A DNA stretch of 45,078 bases from Chloroflexota bacterium (GCA_005880855.1 VBGM01000016.1:28452-73529); one strand, 5' to 3'. Counted from the first letter of the stretch, positions 24,576-33,680 are shown. The notes: generated by a model from the letters alone, not told the origin. Translations and numbers: made by a program.

Positions 24576-26963
24576 TCACGTTCTGAACCCGGCGCTGTGC
24601 TTTTTCTCCAGTGCAAGTCGGATCTCAGCCATCACGTTGTCCACTTCGGCGTCCGTCAGGGTGCGCTCGGGGCTCCTGAAAGTCAAGGCAAATGCGACGC
24701 TCTTGTGTCCCTCTGGAACCTGCGTTCCGCGGTATTCGTCGAACGGCCGCACGCTCTCGAGAACATCGCGCCCAGCCTCCTTGATCACCGCCAGGACGGC
24801 ACCGGCGGAAACGTGTTCTTCGACGACTACTGCCAGGTCGCGCTCGATGGCGGGGAATCTCGGGAGAGACTGCGCTCGCTTGACGGCTGCGGCTGCCAAC
24901 AGCGGGTCGAGGTCGATCTCCATCGCCACCAGGCGTCCCTCGACGTTGAGCTCGGCGACGACGCTTGGATGCAGCTCGCCGACGTATCCGAGCTGCCGTG
25001 CATCGAGGAACACCGCCGCGCACCGCCCTGGGTGGAACAGCTCGGCAGCCGCGCGCTGGAAGGTACACGCGGGTACGCCCAGCTCGCGTACACATCCGTC
25101 TAGTACTGACTTCATGGCGTAAAAAGCGTCCCGACCGGAATCGGCCGTGGTCCCTGCATCGGCAAGCACCCCCAGCCTCTGCGGCTCTTCAGGCTGCTGC
25201 GTGGTCTTGTCGCCGACGCGGGCGAGAAACACAGACGCGATCTCGTAGACCTTGACGTCGGTGCGGCCCCGGTCGCGATTGAGCGCGATGACGTTGATCA
25301 GGGAAGGCAGCAGCGACGTTCGCAATGTGTCCATGTCATCGCTCAGCGCGTTGGACACCCGAAGAGCGCGCGCGCCGACACGCAGCTGTTCGAGCATGCG
25401 GCCCGAAACGAGGGCCGGGTTCCAGGTCTCGGTGAACCCAGCACCGGCCAGCACCTGCCGCGCCGCGTCGAGCCGCCGGCCGACGCTCGGCGCCGAAGGC
25501 GTCCACTTATCGTGCCGGCGGCCGGGCAGAGTAGGCGGCACGCGATCGTAGCCCCACACCCGGCCAACCTCTTCGACCAGGTCCTCCGGGATGCTGACAT
25601 CGAGCCGGAAGACGGGCGGCAGCACGTCCCACTCCCCGTCGCCCAGGATCCTGACGTGGAATCCCAGCTTGACGAGAATTCCCTCCGACTCCTCGAGCGG
25701 CACGTGGATGCCGAGCACCTCGTCGATGAGCCAGGGCTTGAGCCTGATGCGAATCGGCTCCTGCGGTCTCGGGTAGATGTCGGCCCATTCGCGGTGCACC
25801 TGGCCGCCTGCCAGCTCCGAGATCACAGCCGCTGCTCTTCTGGCGCCCGCCAGAGCAAGCTCGGCCGGCAGCCCCTTCTCGAAACGGGCAGAAGCCTCCG
25901 TCCGTAGCCCGAGAGAGCGCGCGGTCTGGCGGACGCTTGGGCCGTTGAACGTCGCCGCTTCCAGAAGCACGTCGGTGGTGGCCTCGGTGACTGCGCTCTC
26001 ATCGCCGCCTATGACACCTGCTATGGCGACCGGCCTTTCGGCGTCGGCGATGACGAGCATTTCAGTGGTCAGGGTCCGCTCGATGCCGTCGAGACACACC
26101 AGCTTCTCGCCGGCGCGAGCTCGGCGCACATGGACCTCCCCGCCTGCGAGCTTGCTGCGGTCGAAAACGTGCAGCGGCTGAGCGTATTCGAGCAGCACAT
26201 AGTTGGAGATGTCGACGAGGTTGTTGATGGGCCGCACGCCGCATGCGCGAAGGCGGCGCTGGAGCCACAGCGGGCTCGGACCCACTTTGACACCGGTGAT
26301 GACGCCGCCGATGTAGCGACTGCACAGGTCGGGGTCGTCGATCGAGACCTGGACCATGTCACGGCCCGCGGGTTCAGCCTTGCCTGTGAAGGCGGGCATG
26401 AAGTCGGCCTTCATGACGCGGTCGAGGCCGGCCGCCAGCTCGCGGGCGACTCCCATGTGGCCCATGCAGTCGGGCCGGTTGGAGGTGACCTCGGTGTCCA
26501 TGATCGCCTGGTTGGGGATGACCGAGGTCAGCGGGTCGCCTGGCCTCCCCGCCTCGAGGATGAGGATGCCCGAGTGGTCATCACTCAGCAGCAGCTCCTC
26601 GGCCGAGCACAACATTCCCTTCGCGCTGAACCCGGCGATGTTCAGGTCCTTGACCAGCTTGCCGTTTGGCACCGCCGTACCCGGCAGTGCGACCGGCACG
26701 AGAGAACCTGGCACCGCATTGGGGGCGCCGGCGATGATCTGTTCCGTGCGGTCGCCGAGGTCGACCTGGTGGATCCACAGCGGGTTGCGCGACTTTGGGT
26801 GTCGCTTCTGCTCGACGACTCTCCCGATGATGATCTCGGACCTGTCGATGATGGTCAGCGATTCGACCTCGATCCCGACGCGCGTGAGCAGCTCCGCCGC
26901 GTCTTTCGGTGTGACGCCGTCCAGGTCCACGAAGTCGCTGAGCCACTCGTAGGAGATCTTCAT
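24576..26963 (-). CDS. pheT: Phenylalanyl-tRNA synthetase beta subunit
   Basis: PheT forms the alpha2-beta2 enzyme with PheS. The 795-residue product has the N-terminal tRNA-binding EMAP-like domain (GRVVEQKRHPKS...IIAGAPNAVPG, about residues 47-80), the B3/B4 editing region (GVIGGDESAVTEATTDVLLEAA), B5, a catalytic-like core, and a C-terminal ferredoxin-fold anticodon-binding domain (SLPRFPAIERDLAVV). The start ATG 26963 gives the typical MKISYEWLSDFVDL. It is separated from pheS by a 200-bp repeat. Confidence 0.96.
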   Translation of the reverse strand: MKISYEWLSDFVDLDGVTPKDAAELLTRVGIEVESLTIIDRSEIIIGRVVEQKRHPKSRNPLWIHQVDLGDRTEQIIAGAPNAVPGSLVPVALPGTAVPNGKLVKDLNIAGFSAKGMLCSAEELLLSDDHSGILILEAGRPGDPLTSVIPNQAIMDTEVTSNRPDCMGHMGVARELAAGLDRVMKADFMPAFTGKAEPAGRDMVQVSIDDPDLCSRYIGGVITGVKVGPSPLWLQRRLRACGVRPINNLVDISNYVLLEYAQPLHVFDRSKLAGGEVHVRRARAGEKLVCLDGIERTLTTEMLVIADAERPVAIAGVIGGDESAVTEATTDVLLEAATFNGPSVRQTARSLGLRTEASARFEKGLPAELALAGARRAAAVISELAGGQVHREWADIYPRPQEPIRIRLKPWLIDEVLGIHVPLEESEGILVKLGFHVRILGDGEWDVLPPVFRLDVSIPEDLVEEVGRVWGYDRVPPTLPGRRHDKWTPSAPSVGRRLDAARQVLAGAGFTETWNPALVSGRMLEQLRVGARALRVSNALSDDMDTLRTSLLPSLINVIALNRDRGRTDVKVYEIASVFLARVGDKTTQQPEEPQRLGVLADAGTTADSGRDAFYAMKSVLDGCVRELGVPACTFQRAAAELFHPGRCAAVFLDARQLGYVGELHPSVVAELNVEGRLVAMEIDLDPLLAAAAVKRAQSLPRFPAIERDLAVVVEEHVSAGAVLAVIKEAGRDVLESVRPFDEYRGTQVPEGHKSVAFALTFRSPERTLTDAEVDNVMAEIRLALEKKHSAGFRT

Positions 26964-26990
26964 CAGCCTATTTCCTAGCTCCTACTTCTT

Positions 26991-27164
26991 CCGGTCCGAA
27001 ACGTCCACTGGGGTCCCCGCGGCGGAGCCGCGGGAGGTCGGTTTCGGACCGAAGCCGCTGAAGCGCCGCCGGACCGGGTCTCCGGTCCGGCAGACGTTGA
27101 AAAGCACGTCGACCGAAAACATTGAATCTCATCGGTAGATCTGAAGAGGCGCTTCACCGGCGTC
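26991..27164. repeat. Palindromic repeat copy 2, between pheS and pheT
   Basis: Bases 26991-27067 match 19530-19607 with one substitution and one single-base indel. The copy has the same module A palindrome (GGTCCGAAAC...GTTTCGGACC with the CCCGCGGC-GGA-GCCGCGGG core). Module B is bounded by TGAAGCGCC and GGCGCTTCA (27148-27156) and has a different inner stem, CCGGACCGG-GTCT-CCGGTCCGG. Because both arms changed together relative to copy 1, the pairing appears to be conserved. It ends at the pheS stop codon. No clear flanking duplication is seen here. The 200-bp pheS-pheT gap holds no gene. Confidence 0.85.
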
Positions 27165-28187
27165 TCAAAACTGTTCTAAGAAGCGAAGGTCCGATTCGTA
27201 GAAGAGGCGGATGTCCTCGATGTCGTGCTTGAGCATCGCCATCCGCTCGATGCCGAAGCCCCATGCATAGCCGTTCCATTTCTCGGGGTCGATGCCACCG
27301 TTGCGCAGGACCTGCGGATGCACCATTCCGCATCCACCTACCTCGAGCCAGCCTTTGTAGCGACAGCTCTTGCAGCCGGCGCCGGCGCAGATTCCGCATG
27401 ACACGTCGAACTCGAAGCTCGGCTCGGTGAACGGGAAGTAGCTCGGCCGGACGCGCACCTTGCGCTCCTCGCCGTACAGCGACTGGATCATGTACAGGAG
27501 CGTGCCCTTCATGTCTCCGACGGTTAGGCCCTTGTCGACCGCAAGGCCCTCGACCTGGCTGAAGTAGGGCAGGCGAGTCGCTTCGGGCGGGTCGCGGCGG
27601 TAGCAGCGGCCGGGCGTGATGATGTAGATCGGTGGCTCTTTGATTCTCTGCATCGCTCGAATCTGCACCGGCGACGTGTGCGCGCGGAGCAGCAGGTCGG
27701 GGCTGAAGTAGAAGGAATCCCAGTTCTCGCGCGCGGGGTGTTCGGGTGGGATGTTGAGCGCCTCGAAGTTGTACCACTCGGTTTCGACCTCGGGACCCAG
27801 CTCGACCTTGTAGCCGAGCGATTCCAGCACTGTCTCGATCTGGCGCTGCACCTGTGTCAGGACATGCATATGCCCGCGACCGAGGGGCGGTCCGGGGAAC
27901 GTGATGTCGATCGCCTCGGTCTCGGCGATGTCCGCCAGGCGCTCGTCCTCGAGCTGGTGACGCTTGGCCGCGAGCGCCGCTTCGATGGCGCGCTTGGCCT
28001 CATTGGCCCCCTGGCCGAGCACTACCCGTTCGGCCGGTGGCAGCTTGCCGATGCCTGACAGCAGGACGCTGATGCGGCCGTTCTTGCGGCCGAGATATTC
28101 GACCTCGATCGCGGCGAGCTCGCTCTCGCCGCGCGCTCGGGTGATGGCCGCCAGCGCCTCCTCGGTAAGGCTCCTTGGGTCGGTCAT
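27165..28187 (-). CDS. pheS: Phenylalanyl-tRNA synthetase alpha subunit
   Basis: PheS is the catalytic class II subunit. The 340-residue product has an N-terminal coiled coil (residues 1-90), motif 2 around PGRCYRRDPPEATRLPYFSQVEG, and motif 3 in GYAWGFGIERMAMLKHDIEDIR (given in parts). A Cys-rich insert CGICAGAGCKSCRYKGW is present, as in many Gram-positive-type PheS proteins, perhaps a zinc site. ATG 28187 overlaps the upstream methyltransferase stop as ATGA. Confidence 0.97.
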   Translation of the reverse strand: MTDPRSLTEEALAAITRARGESELAAIEVEYLGRKNGRISVLLSGIGKLPPAERVVLGQGANEAKRAIEAALAAKRHQLEDERLADIAETEAIDITFPGPPLGRGHMHVLTQVQRQIETVLESLGYKVELGPEVETEWYNFEALNIPPEHPARENWDSFYFSPDLLLRAHTSPVQIRAMQRIKEPPIYIITPGRCYRRDPPEATRLPYFSQVEGLAVDKGLTVGDMKGTLLYMIQSLYGEERKVRVRPSYFPFTEPSFEFDVSCGICAGAGCKSCRYKGWLEVGGCGMVHPQVLRNGGIDPEKWNGYAWGFGIERMAMLKHDIEDIRLFYESDLRFLEQF

Positions 28188-28936
28188 GCCGCCTTCCTCC
28201 GCCTCACCTCAAAGAGAATCACAGCCGCGGCAGCCGCCACGTTCAGGGATTCGACACCGTCGCTGAGCGGGACGGTCACGGTTTTCAGGTCCTTTCGGGA
28301 AAGCCCATGCGTCTCGCTTCCGAGCACGATCATCCCGGCATTCTCTATCGCCGTGGTCGCGAGCGGCGCGCCACCCGCCGAGGCCGCGCCATAGCCGTCG
28401 AGAGAAGCAAGGTCTTTCCAAGACGCGACCGCGACGACCAATCGGAAGACGTTTCCGGCCGACGCGCGCACCGCCTTGGCGCCGAATGGATCCGCGGTCC
28501 CTTCCAGCACGACGAGCGCAGGCGCCCCCGCGGCGGCAGCGGTGCGACAGATCGCGCCGACGTTGCCGGGATCCTGCACCCGATCGAGCACGACCAGGGG
28601 CCATCGCGCGTCCCCGGCCGCCTTGATCGCCTCCGCGGGCGTCGCCTCGTGCACTCGCGCGATGGCGATGACGCCTTGGGGAGTCACCGTTTGAGTCGCA
28701 GCCCTGAACGCGCCAGGCGTCAAGGTCACGCGGGATTCAAAGTGAAACGGCAGCTTGTCGCCTTCGCGTGCGGCGATGAGCTCGAACTTCAAGCCTGCCG
28801 CCTTGGCTTCGGAGAGCACACGCGGACCTTCCAGGAGGGCGAAGCCTGGCTCGCGCCGGGTGGCGAATCGCCGCAAGCGACGGACGACTTCGTTGTCCGG
28901 GCTCTGGATTAGCTGGTCAGAGGGAGTTTTTCGCAA
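28184..28936 (-). CDS. SpoU/TrmH-family RNA 2'-O-methyltransferase
   Basis: The enzyme is predicted to methylate ribose 2'-OH groups in rRNA or tRNA. The product has an N-terminal substrate-binding domain ([23 protein letters not shown]) and the SPOUT knot with [32 protein letters not shown] and [18 protein letters not shown] (motifs 1-3). The start is unclear: relatives begin near [13 protein letters not shown], where only CTA or ATC codons occur; the nearest usable start is TTG 28936, overlapping rplT by 20 bases, and TTG 28954 is possible. It lies between rplT and pheS, a common arrangement. Confidence 0.88.
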   Translation of the reverse strand: MRKTPSDQLIQSPDNEVVRRLRRFATRREPGFALLEGPRVLSEAKAAGLKFELIAAREGDKLPFHFESRVTLTPGAFRAATQTVTPQGVIAIARVHEATPAEAIKAAGDARWPLVVLDRVQDPGNVGAICRTAAAAGAPALVVLEGTADPFGAKAVRASAGNVFRLVVAVASWKDLASLDGYGAASAGGAPLATTAIENAGMIVLGSETHGLSRKDLKTVTVPLSDGVESLNVAAAAAVILFEVRRRKAA

Positions 28937-29270
28937 CCTCCACCAGCCGAGCAAAGGAACCGCTGTCGCGCACGGCCAGGTCAGCCAGCACTTTGCGGTC
29001 GATCTCCACTCCGGCCTGGCGAAGGCCGTGCATCAGCTTGCTGTAGGGCAGTCCCGACTGCCTCGCGGCGGCATTGATGCGTGCGATCCAGAGCTGCCGC
29101 ATCTCGCGCTTGCGGCGGCGCCGGTCTCGGTATGCGTACGCGAGGGCGTGAAGCACCGCCTCGTTGGCGGGGCGAAAGAGCAGCTTCTTCGAGAGCCGAA
29201 AGCCCTTGGCGCGATCGAGGATCGCCTTGTGGCGGCGATGCGCGGGGACGCCGCGCTTGATTCTTGCCAT
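28917..29270 (-). CDS. rplT: 50S ribosomal protein L20
   Basis: L20 binds 23S rRNA early in assembly and in many bacteria represses its own operon. The 117-residue product has the expected [17 protein letters not shown] start and [23 protein letters not shown] (given in part). ATG 29270 follows rpmI by three bases. Confidence 0.97.
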   Translation of the reverse strand: MARIKRGVPAHRRHKAILDRAKGFRLSKKLLFRPANEAVLHALAYAYRDRRRRKREMRQLWIARINAAARQSGLPYSKLMHGLRQAGVEIDRKVLADLAVRDSGSFARLVEVAKNSL

Positions 29271-29273
29271 TCG

Positions 29274-29468
29274 TCAAATACCGAGTGCGCGGCGCACGGT
29301 CTTGCGGTCGCTGTGGTGCACCGGCTGCTCCTTGTGGTACGTCCGCTTCCGCTTCTTCGACTTGTGCTCGAGGAGGTGGCTCTTCTGGGCGCTCGCGCGC
29401 ATCAGCTTGCCGGTCTTGGTCACGCGGATGCGCTTGGCGAGACCCTTGCGGGTCTTGAGCTTAGGCAC
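29274..29468 (-). CDS. rpmI: 50S ribosomal protein L35
   Basis: The 64-residue basic product shows the L35 pattern [20 protein letters not shown] and the C-terminal VRRALGI. It starts at GTG 29468, overlapping the infC stop by eight bases. infC-rpmI-rplT is the near-universal order. Confidence 0.97.
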   Translation of the reverse strand: MPKLKTRKGLAKRIRVTKTGKLMRASAQKSHLLEHKSKKRKRTYHKEQPVHHSDRKTVRRALGI

Positions 29469-29997
29469 TTGTCGCGGTTTCCTTGCCGGCGCTCTGCGCG
29501 GCGCCTTGCCGGCTCGGTGCCAGGATCATGAACAGGTTCTTGCCTTCGAGCAGTGGTTGGCGCTCGACGACTGCGAAAGGACGCGCGTCGTCGGCCACCC
29601 GGTCGAGGATTCTCCTCCCGATGTCCTGGTGGACCATCTCGCGGCCCCGAAACATGATCGTCACTTTCACCTTCTCTCCGGCTTCGAGGAACTGTTTCAA
29701 ACCTTTGAACTTGGTCTGGAAATCGTGCTCGGCCACCTTCGGCCGCAGCTTCATCTCCTTGAGCTTGATGACGTTCTGCTTGCGCCGCTGGTCCTTCTCG
29801 CGCTTGATGGTCTCGAACTTGAAGCGTCCGTAGTCCATGAGTCTCGCGACCGGCGGTTGTGCTTGCGGCGCCACCTCGACGAGGTCGAGCCCCTTCTCGC
29901 TGGCGATGCGCAGGGCGGCGTCGAGGGACACAACCCCGAGCTGGTTGTTCTGGTCATCGATCAGCCGCACTTCGGAGCTGCGGATCTGATCGTTGAT
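29461..29997 (-). CDS. infC: Translation initiation factor IF-3 with ATC start
   Basis: IF3 prevents premature subunit joining and checks the start codon. The N-terminus [16 protein letters not shown], conserved in the family, is in frame upstream of the first canonical start. The codon for the leading Ile, ATC at 29997, has a strong AAGGAG Shine-Dalgarno (30004-30009) six bases upstream; this gives 178 residues, a normal length. The rest shows [21 protein letters not shown] (in part) and the C-terminal domain with IMFRGREM. An abnormal AUU or AUC start on infC mRNA is known in other bacteria and allows IF3 to repress itself. Confidence 0.96.
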   Translation of the reverse strand: MNDQIRSSEVRLIDDQNNQLGVVSLDAALRIASEKGLDLVEVAPQAQPPVARLMDYGRFKFETIKREKDQRRKQNVIKLKEMKLRPKVAEHDFQTKFKGLKQFLEAGEKVKVTIMFRGREMVHQDIGRRILDRVADDARPFAVVERQPLLEGKNLFMILAPSRQGAAQSAGKETATSA

Positions 29998-30168
29998 CCT
30001 TAGCTCCTTAAACGAGATGAGACGTTACCTCGGCCAAATTCAGTGTTCTAACTATTCCTCCATCCACATAAAACAAAACGGACAGCAGGAGCCGTCCGTT
30101 CATACCGTACCCCTTCGAGCTTGGCTCTGGGGGTGAGGGTCGGGCCCTGCTTCAGATGCAGGATCGTA
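29998..30168 (-). promoter_or_regulatory. infC operon promoter and leader
   Basis: A candidate promoter has TTGCGC (30187-30192) and TACGAT (30163-30168) with an 18-base spacer; transcription would start near 30156 and give a leader of about 160 bases. The leader contains a CCTGC-ATCTGAA-GCAGG hairpin, then the terminator-like hairpin at 30066-30100, and ends with AAGGAG before the ATC start. An open frame of 31 codons (ATG 30103 to TAA 30008) spans the hairpin, has AAGGGG six bases upstream, and ends overlapping the infC Shine-Dalgarno. In Bacillus the equivalent operon is attenuated by L20; a similar control is plausible here. Confidence 0.55.
30066..30100 (-). terminator. Attenuator-like intrinsic terminator in the infC leader
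   Basis: On the minus strand AACGGAC (30094-30100) pairs with GTCCGTT (30077-30083) and an inner GC/GC pair extends the stem. It is followed by TTGTTTTATG, giving the U-rich tail of an intrinsic terminator. The site is about 70 bases before the infC start, so it would act as an attenuator. No T-tract follows on the plus strand. Confidence 0.65.
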
Positions 30169-30184
30169 CCGGAAACGTAACCGC

Positions 30185-31336
30185 GTGCGCAAAAACCGCG
30201 TTCCGTACATCATTCCGGCCGTGAAACCACACACGTTCCTGCTGGCGGTCGTGATCCTGGTGGCCGGTTGTGGAGGGCAGGGATCCACCGTCCACATCAC
30301 TCCGGCCGTGAGCCCGACCGGTTCACCGGCCGCCTCCCAACTTCCTGACATCTCGGCCTCGCCCGGGGCTTCGCCCGCAGCGTCTCCGGTTCCTATCGCG
30401 GGATCATTTGCGGTCCTGGCGACGTCAACCTTGGGTGACAACTACACGGTGAGCATCGTCGCCATCGACGGCAAGGTCGTCGGCACGGCCACCCCGAGCA
30501 GCCCCACCGCAGTGACGTGCGGAGACGCCGCGGCGGCGGTGGTGCCCATCCCGGTGAGCACCAGCGACGACCGCGCCTACTACATGGACGCCCAGGGCGT
30601 CGTTCGGTTCATGACCGTGCATGGCGAGACCGGCCGTGCCACCACCGTTCCCACTGGAGGTGGGCGGCGAAGCATGTTCTCTGTGAGCCCCGACGACCAG
30701 CGCATCGCGGTCGTGGTCAGCGACTACACATCGAGTGGAGTCGCGGTGCGCCTTTACGTCGAAGACCTCAACGGTGGCAGCAATCACCTGGATCTCTTCA
30801 GCTCATCCGGCGCATATGGGCTACAGCCCATAGGTTGGCACGGCATCAACAACCTGGTGCTGGCGAAGGTGCCGGCTTGCACGCAGGGTGGCGGGCCCTT
30901 CTCGGCCGGACCTCTGGAGCTTCACGTCGTGGATCCGGCCACGGCCGTGCGCAGGTTCACCATCGGCGGCACGAACTGCGTCATCGCCGGTTCGCCATCG
31001 CCCGCGGGTGCTGTATGCGAGACCACAAATGGGGCTCAGGCGAGTGTCATCGACTGGACCGCGAACACCAGGCGTTCATTCGCCATCCAAGGAGCGGGAC
31101 CTGCCTACCTCTCACCCGATGGGGCCATCGTGGCGATACCCGGGAGCTCAGCAACGACTTTCCAGGGCAACAGCAAGACCCTGAGCCTGCAGGCATGCGG
31201 CTGGATCGACTCGTCGCACGTGATCTCCGGAGGCGATGTCCAGCAGCAACCGCGTATCGGTAACCTCGCCACAGGCACGGTGATACCGGTCGCGGCCCAG
31301 GGTTCGTGCGCCGGCCGGCTGCCGGGAGGCTTGTAG
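30185..31336 (+). CDS. Predicted lipoprotein with beta-propeller-like repeats
   Basis: The product carries a signal peptide ending in the lipobox LVAGC (Cys at residue 29), a low-complexity Ser/Ala/Pro linker (about residues 40-70), and a domain with short repeated strands such as SVSPDDQRIAVVV and AYLSPDGAIVAIP that resemble WD40/TolB-like propeller blades. It is likely anchored outside the membrane. GTG 30185 is the first start; GTG 30221 would give a tighter 17-residue signal peptide and may be the true one. The upstream region overlaps the infC promoter (divergent). Paired with the next plus-strand gene. Function unknown. Confidence 0.75.
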   Translation: MRKNRVPYIIPAVKPHTFLLAVVILVAGCGGQGSTVHITPAVSPTGSPAASQLPDISASPGASPAASPVPIAGSFAVLATSTLGDNYTVSIVAIDGKVVGTATPSSPTAVTCGDAAAAVVPIPVSTSDDRAYYMDAQGVVRFMTVHGETGRATTVPTGGGRRSMFSVSPDDQRIAVVVSDYTSSGVAVRLYVEDLNGGSNHLDLFSSSGAYGLQPIGWHGINNLVLAKVPACTQGGGPFSAGPLELHVVDPATAVRRFTIGGTNCVIAGSPSPAGAVCETTNGAQASVIDWTANTRRSFAIQGAGPAYLSPDGAIVAIPGSSATTFQGNSKTLSLQACGWIDSSHVISGGDVQQQPRIGNLATGTVIPVAAQGSCAGRLPGGL

Positions 31337-31377
31337 ACGGCCGCCCTCGAGCCAGATCCGAAGCGGACAATACGGCC

Positions 31378-31920
31378 ATGACGGAGCAGCCACCGGTCCA
31401 GCCGGGGCAGCTGTCCTCGGATGGCATGTGGCGATGGGATGGTGTGCGTTGGGTGCCCGCTGCCGCTTACCCTCCGAGCGCGCCGCGGCGATCACACACA
31501 TGGATCTGGTGGGTGGCCGGCGGATGCGCGGTGCTTCTCGTCCTTGGGTTGGTCGGGGTCGGTGTCGGCGTCTACAACCTCGTCAATTCGTTCCAGCACG
31601 GAGGATTTGCCTGCCTGCCTTCGGATTTCCCCAACTATCCCGGCGCGACTGTCATCACCGAGAACACATCCGTGGGAACCGCGGTGGCACCAGGCGATTC
31701 GAAGCGGTGCAGCATGGTCCTCAAGTCGACCGACGACCCGGCCACGGTCACAGCCTTTTACCAAGACAAGCTCAACGGCGGCGACTGGAAGGTGACCGCT
31801 TATATCGCTTCGATTGGACAGATCCAGTTCCAAAGAGTCTCCCGGCAGCAGTCCGTCGGGGTCGTGGAGTTACTGGGCCGGGGACAGCAAACGGAGATCC
31901 ACATCCAGCTCGACAGCTAG
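31378..31920 (+). CDS. Small membrane-anchored protein of unknown function
   Basis: The 180-residue product starts with a short cytoplasmic segment containing SSDGMWRWDGVRWVP, a motif reminiscent of the Trp-rich DUF2510-type heads, then one membrane helix (about residues 42-63), then an extracytoplasmic domain beginning near ACLPSDFPNYPGA. ATG 31378 is chosen because it begins the Trp motif; earlier starts lie in the preceding gene. It is convergent with thrS and its stop shares the bases CTAG with the thrS stop. I do not recognise the outer domain. Confidence 0.72.
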   Translation: MTEQPPVQPGQLSSDGMWRWDGVRWVPAAAYPPSAPRRSHTWIWWVAGGCAVLLVLGLVGVGVGVYNLVNSFQHGGFACLPSDFPNYPGATVITENTSVGTAVAPGDSKRCSMVLKSTDDPATVTAFYQDKLNGGDWKVTAYIASIGQIQFQRVSRQQSVGVVELLGRGQQTEIHIQLDS

Positions 31921-33680
31921 CGGCGTCGCTCGGCCACCTCTTCCGCGACCCGTTGCACGAATGACTCGAGCGCCTCGTCGGTCTGGCCGCCGGAGCGGTC
32001 TCGGACATTGACGTGCTCCGCCTCAGCTTCGCGACCCCCGACGATAGCCATATAGGGCACCTTGCGCGCTTGTGCGTCACGGATCTTGCGCTGCATCCGC
32101 TCGGAGCGGTCATCGATTTCGACTCGCAGGTGTGCCTTTCGAACCTTGTCGACAACACGCTTTGCGTAATCGCGCTCGGCGTCGGTGATCGGGATCACCA
32201 CCACCTGCACCGGATGCAGCCAGGTTGGAAACGCACCGATGTAACGCTCGATCAGGTAGCTGAACAGCCGTTCCATCGAGCCGGCGGCGCCGCGATGGAC
32301 CATCACCGGGCGCTGGCGAGATCCGTCCTCGGCGACGAACTCGAGGTCGAAGCGTTCGGGGAGCTGGAAGTCGACCTGCACGGTCGAGTTGGTGAACTCG
32401 CGGCGATGCGCGTCGCGTACCTGGAAGTCGATCTTGGGGCCGTAGAACGCGGCCTCCCCCACTCCCCGCTCGTACTTCTGACCCATCGACTCCAGCGCCT
32501 CGCTGAGCGCAGCTTCGGCGATCTGCCACTGCTCCTCGGTACCCAGCCATTTCTCCTTCGCGTCGTCGCGGGTCGATAGCCGGTACGAAAACTCGTCGAT
32601 TCCCAGCACCTCCGAGAAATAGAGCGCCAGGTCGATCGAGCCTTTGACCTCGTCCATCAGCTGGTCCGGAGTGCAGAAGATGTGCGCGTCGTTGAGGGCG
32701 AACATTCGCACCCGGTTGAGGCCGATCAGAGTGCCGGATCGCTCGTAGCGCCAGTTGTTGCCGATCTCAGCGATGCGGATGGGCAGCTCGCGATAGCTGC
32801 GCAGCTCCGATTGGTAGATGACGATGTGATGCGGGCAGTTGACTGGACGAAGCTCGAGCTCCTCGCCGTCCTCGAAGCGCATCGGCGGATACATGTACTC
32901 GGCGTAGAGCTTCGCGTGCCCGCTCTGCCGGTACAGGTCGAGGCGCGCGACGTCTGGTGTCCGCACGTGGACGTAGCCGCGCGCGAGCTCTTCGTCGACG
33001 ATGAAGCGCTCGAGCTCGCGCCGAACCGTGGCTCCGGCCGGCAGCCAGAGCGGTAGGCCCGGTCCGACCCGTTCGTCGACCATGAACAGCTTCAGGTCCT
33101 TGCCCAGCTTCTTGTGGTCCCGCTTCTCGGCCTCCTCGAGAAACTTCAGGTGCTCCTCGAGCTCCTTCGCTGACGGCCACGCGGTGCCGTAGATGCGGGT
33201 CAGCTGCGGCTGCTTCTCGTCTCCTCGCCAGTACGCGCCGGCGACTCGCAGGAGCTTGAACGCCTTCAGCTCTTTCGTCGAGCGGACATGGGGGCCGCGG
33301 CACAGGTCGAGGAAGTCGCCGGTCCGGTACACGCTGACCTCGTCGCCTTCGACCTTGTCATTGATCAGCTCGACCTTGAAGTCCTGGCCGAGCTTGCGAA
33401 ACTCGTCGAGGGCTTGCTGGCGGGACATGATCTCCCTGACGAAAGGCCGGTCCTCCTGCGCGATCCGCCGCATGCGGGACTCGATCGCGCCGAGGTCCGA
33501 TTCGGAGATCGGCTTGCTGAACGCGAAGTCGTAGTAGAAGCCGTCCTGCACCGGCGGGCCGATGCCGTACCTGGCGTCGGGATAGAGCTCCATCACCGCG
33601 GCGGCGAGCAGGTGGGCAGTCGAGTGCCGAAGGATGTGGAGCGGGTCTTCGCTCGACTCGTGATCGCCGTAATCGGCCAT
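31917..33680 (-). CDS. thrS: Threonyl-tRNA synthetase lacking the TGS domain
   Basis: ThrRS charges tRNA-Thr. The 587-residue product begins directly at the editing (SAD) domain, LRHSTAHLLAAAVMELYP, with no TGS domain before it. It has the zinc-binding catalytic core with RPVNCPHH, RIAEIGNNWRYERSGTLIGLNRVR (motif 2 in part), AAFYGPKIDF and MVHRGAAGSMERL, then the anticodon-binding domain. ATG 33680 is preceded by a TATACT box nine bases upstream. The open frame to 34334 continues through dedA antisense and is rejected. The gene is divergent from dedA. Confidence 0.95.
   Translation of the reverse strand: MADYGDHESSEDPLHILRHSTAHLLAAAVMELYPDARYGIGPPVQDGFYYDFAFSKPISESDLGAIESRMRRIAQEDRPFVREIMSRQQALDEFRKLGQDFKVELINDKVEGDEVSVYRTGDFLDLCRGPHVRSTKELKAFKLLRVAGAYWRGDEKQPQLTRIYGTAWPSAKELEEHLKFLEEAEKRDHKKLGKDLKLFMVDERVGPGLPLWLPAGATVRRELERFIVDEELARGYVHVRTPDVARLDLYRQSGHAKLYAEYMYPPMRFEDGEELELRPVNCPHHIVIYQSELRSYRELPIRIAEIGNNWRYERSGTLIGLNRVRMFALNDAHIFCTPDQLMDEVKGSIDLALYFSEVLGIDEFSYRLSTRDDAKEKWLGTEEQWQIAEAALSEALESMGQKYERGVGEAAFYGPKIDFQVRDAHRREFTNSTVQVDFQLPERFDLEFVAEDGSRQRPVMVHRGAAGSMERLFSYLIERYIGAFPTWLHPVQVVVIPITDAERDYAKRVVDKVRKAHLRVEIDDRSERMQRKIRDAQARKVPYMAIVGGREAEAEHVNVRDRSGGQTDEALESFVQRVAEEVAERRR

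Noticed and set aside
27135-27210. Flanking duplication at repeat copy 2
   Set aside because: GTAGATCTGAAGAGGCG near 27135 resembles GTAGAAGAGGCG in pheS, but the match is short and gapped, so chance is likely.
30004-30184. T-box or classical Phe leader before infC-pheST
   Set aside because: No T-box consensus or run of Phe codons is visible; only a terminator-like hairpin and a Leu-rich short frame.
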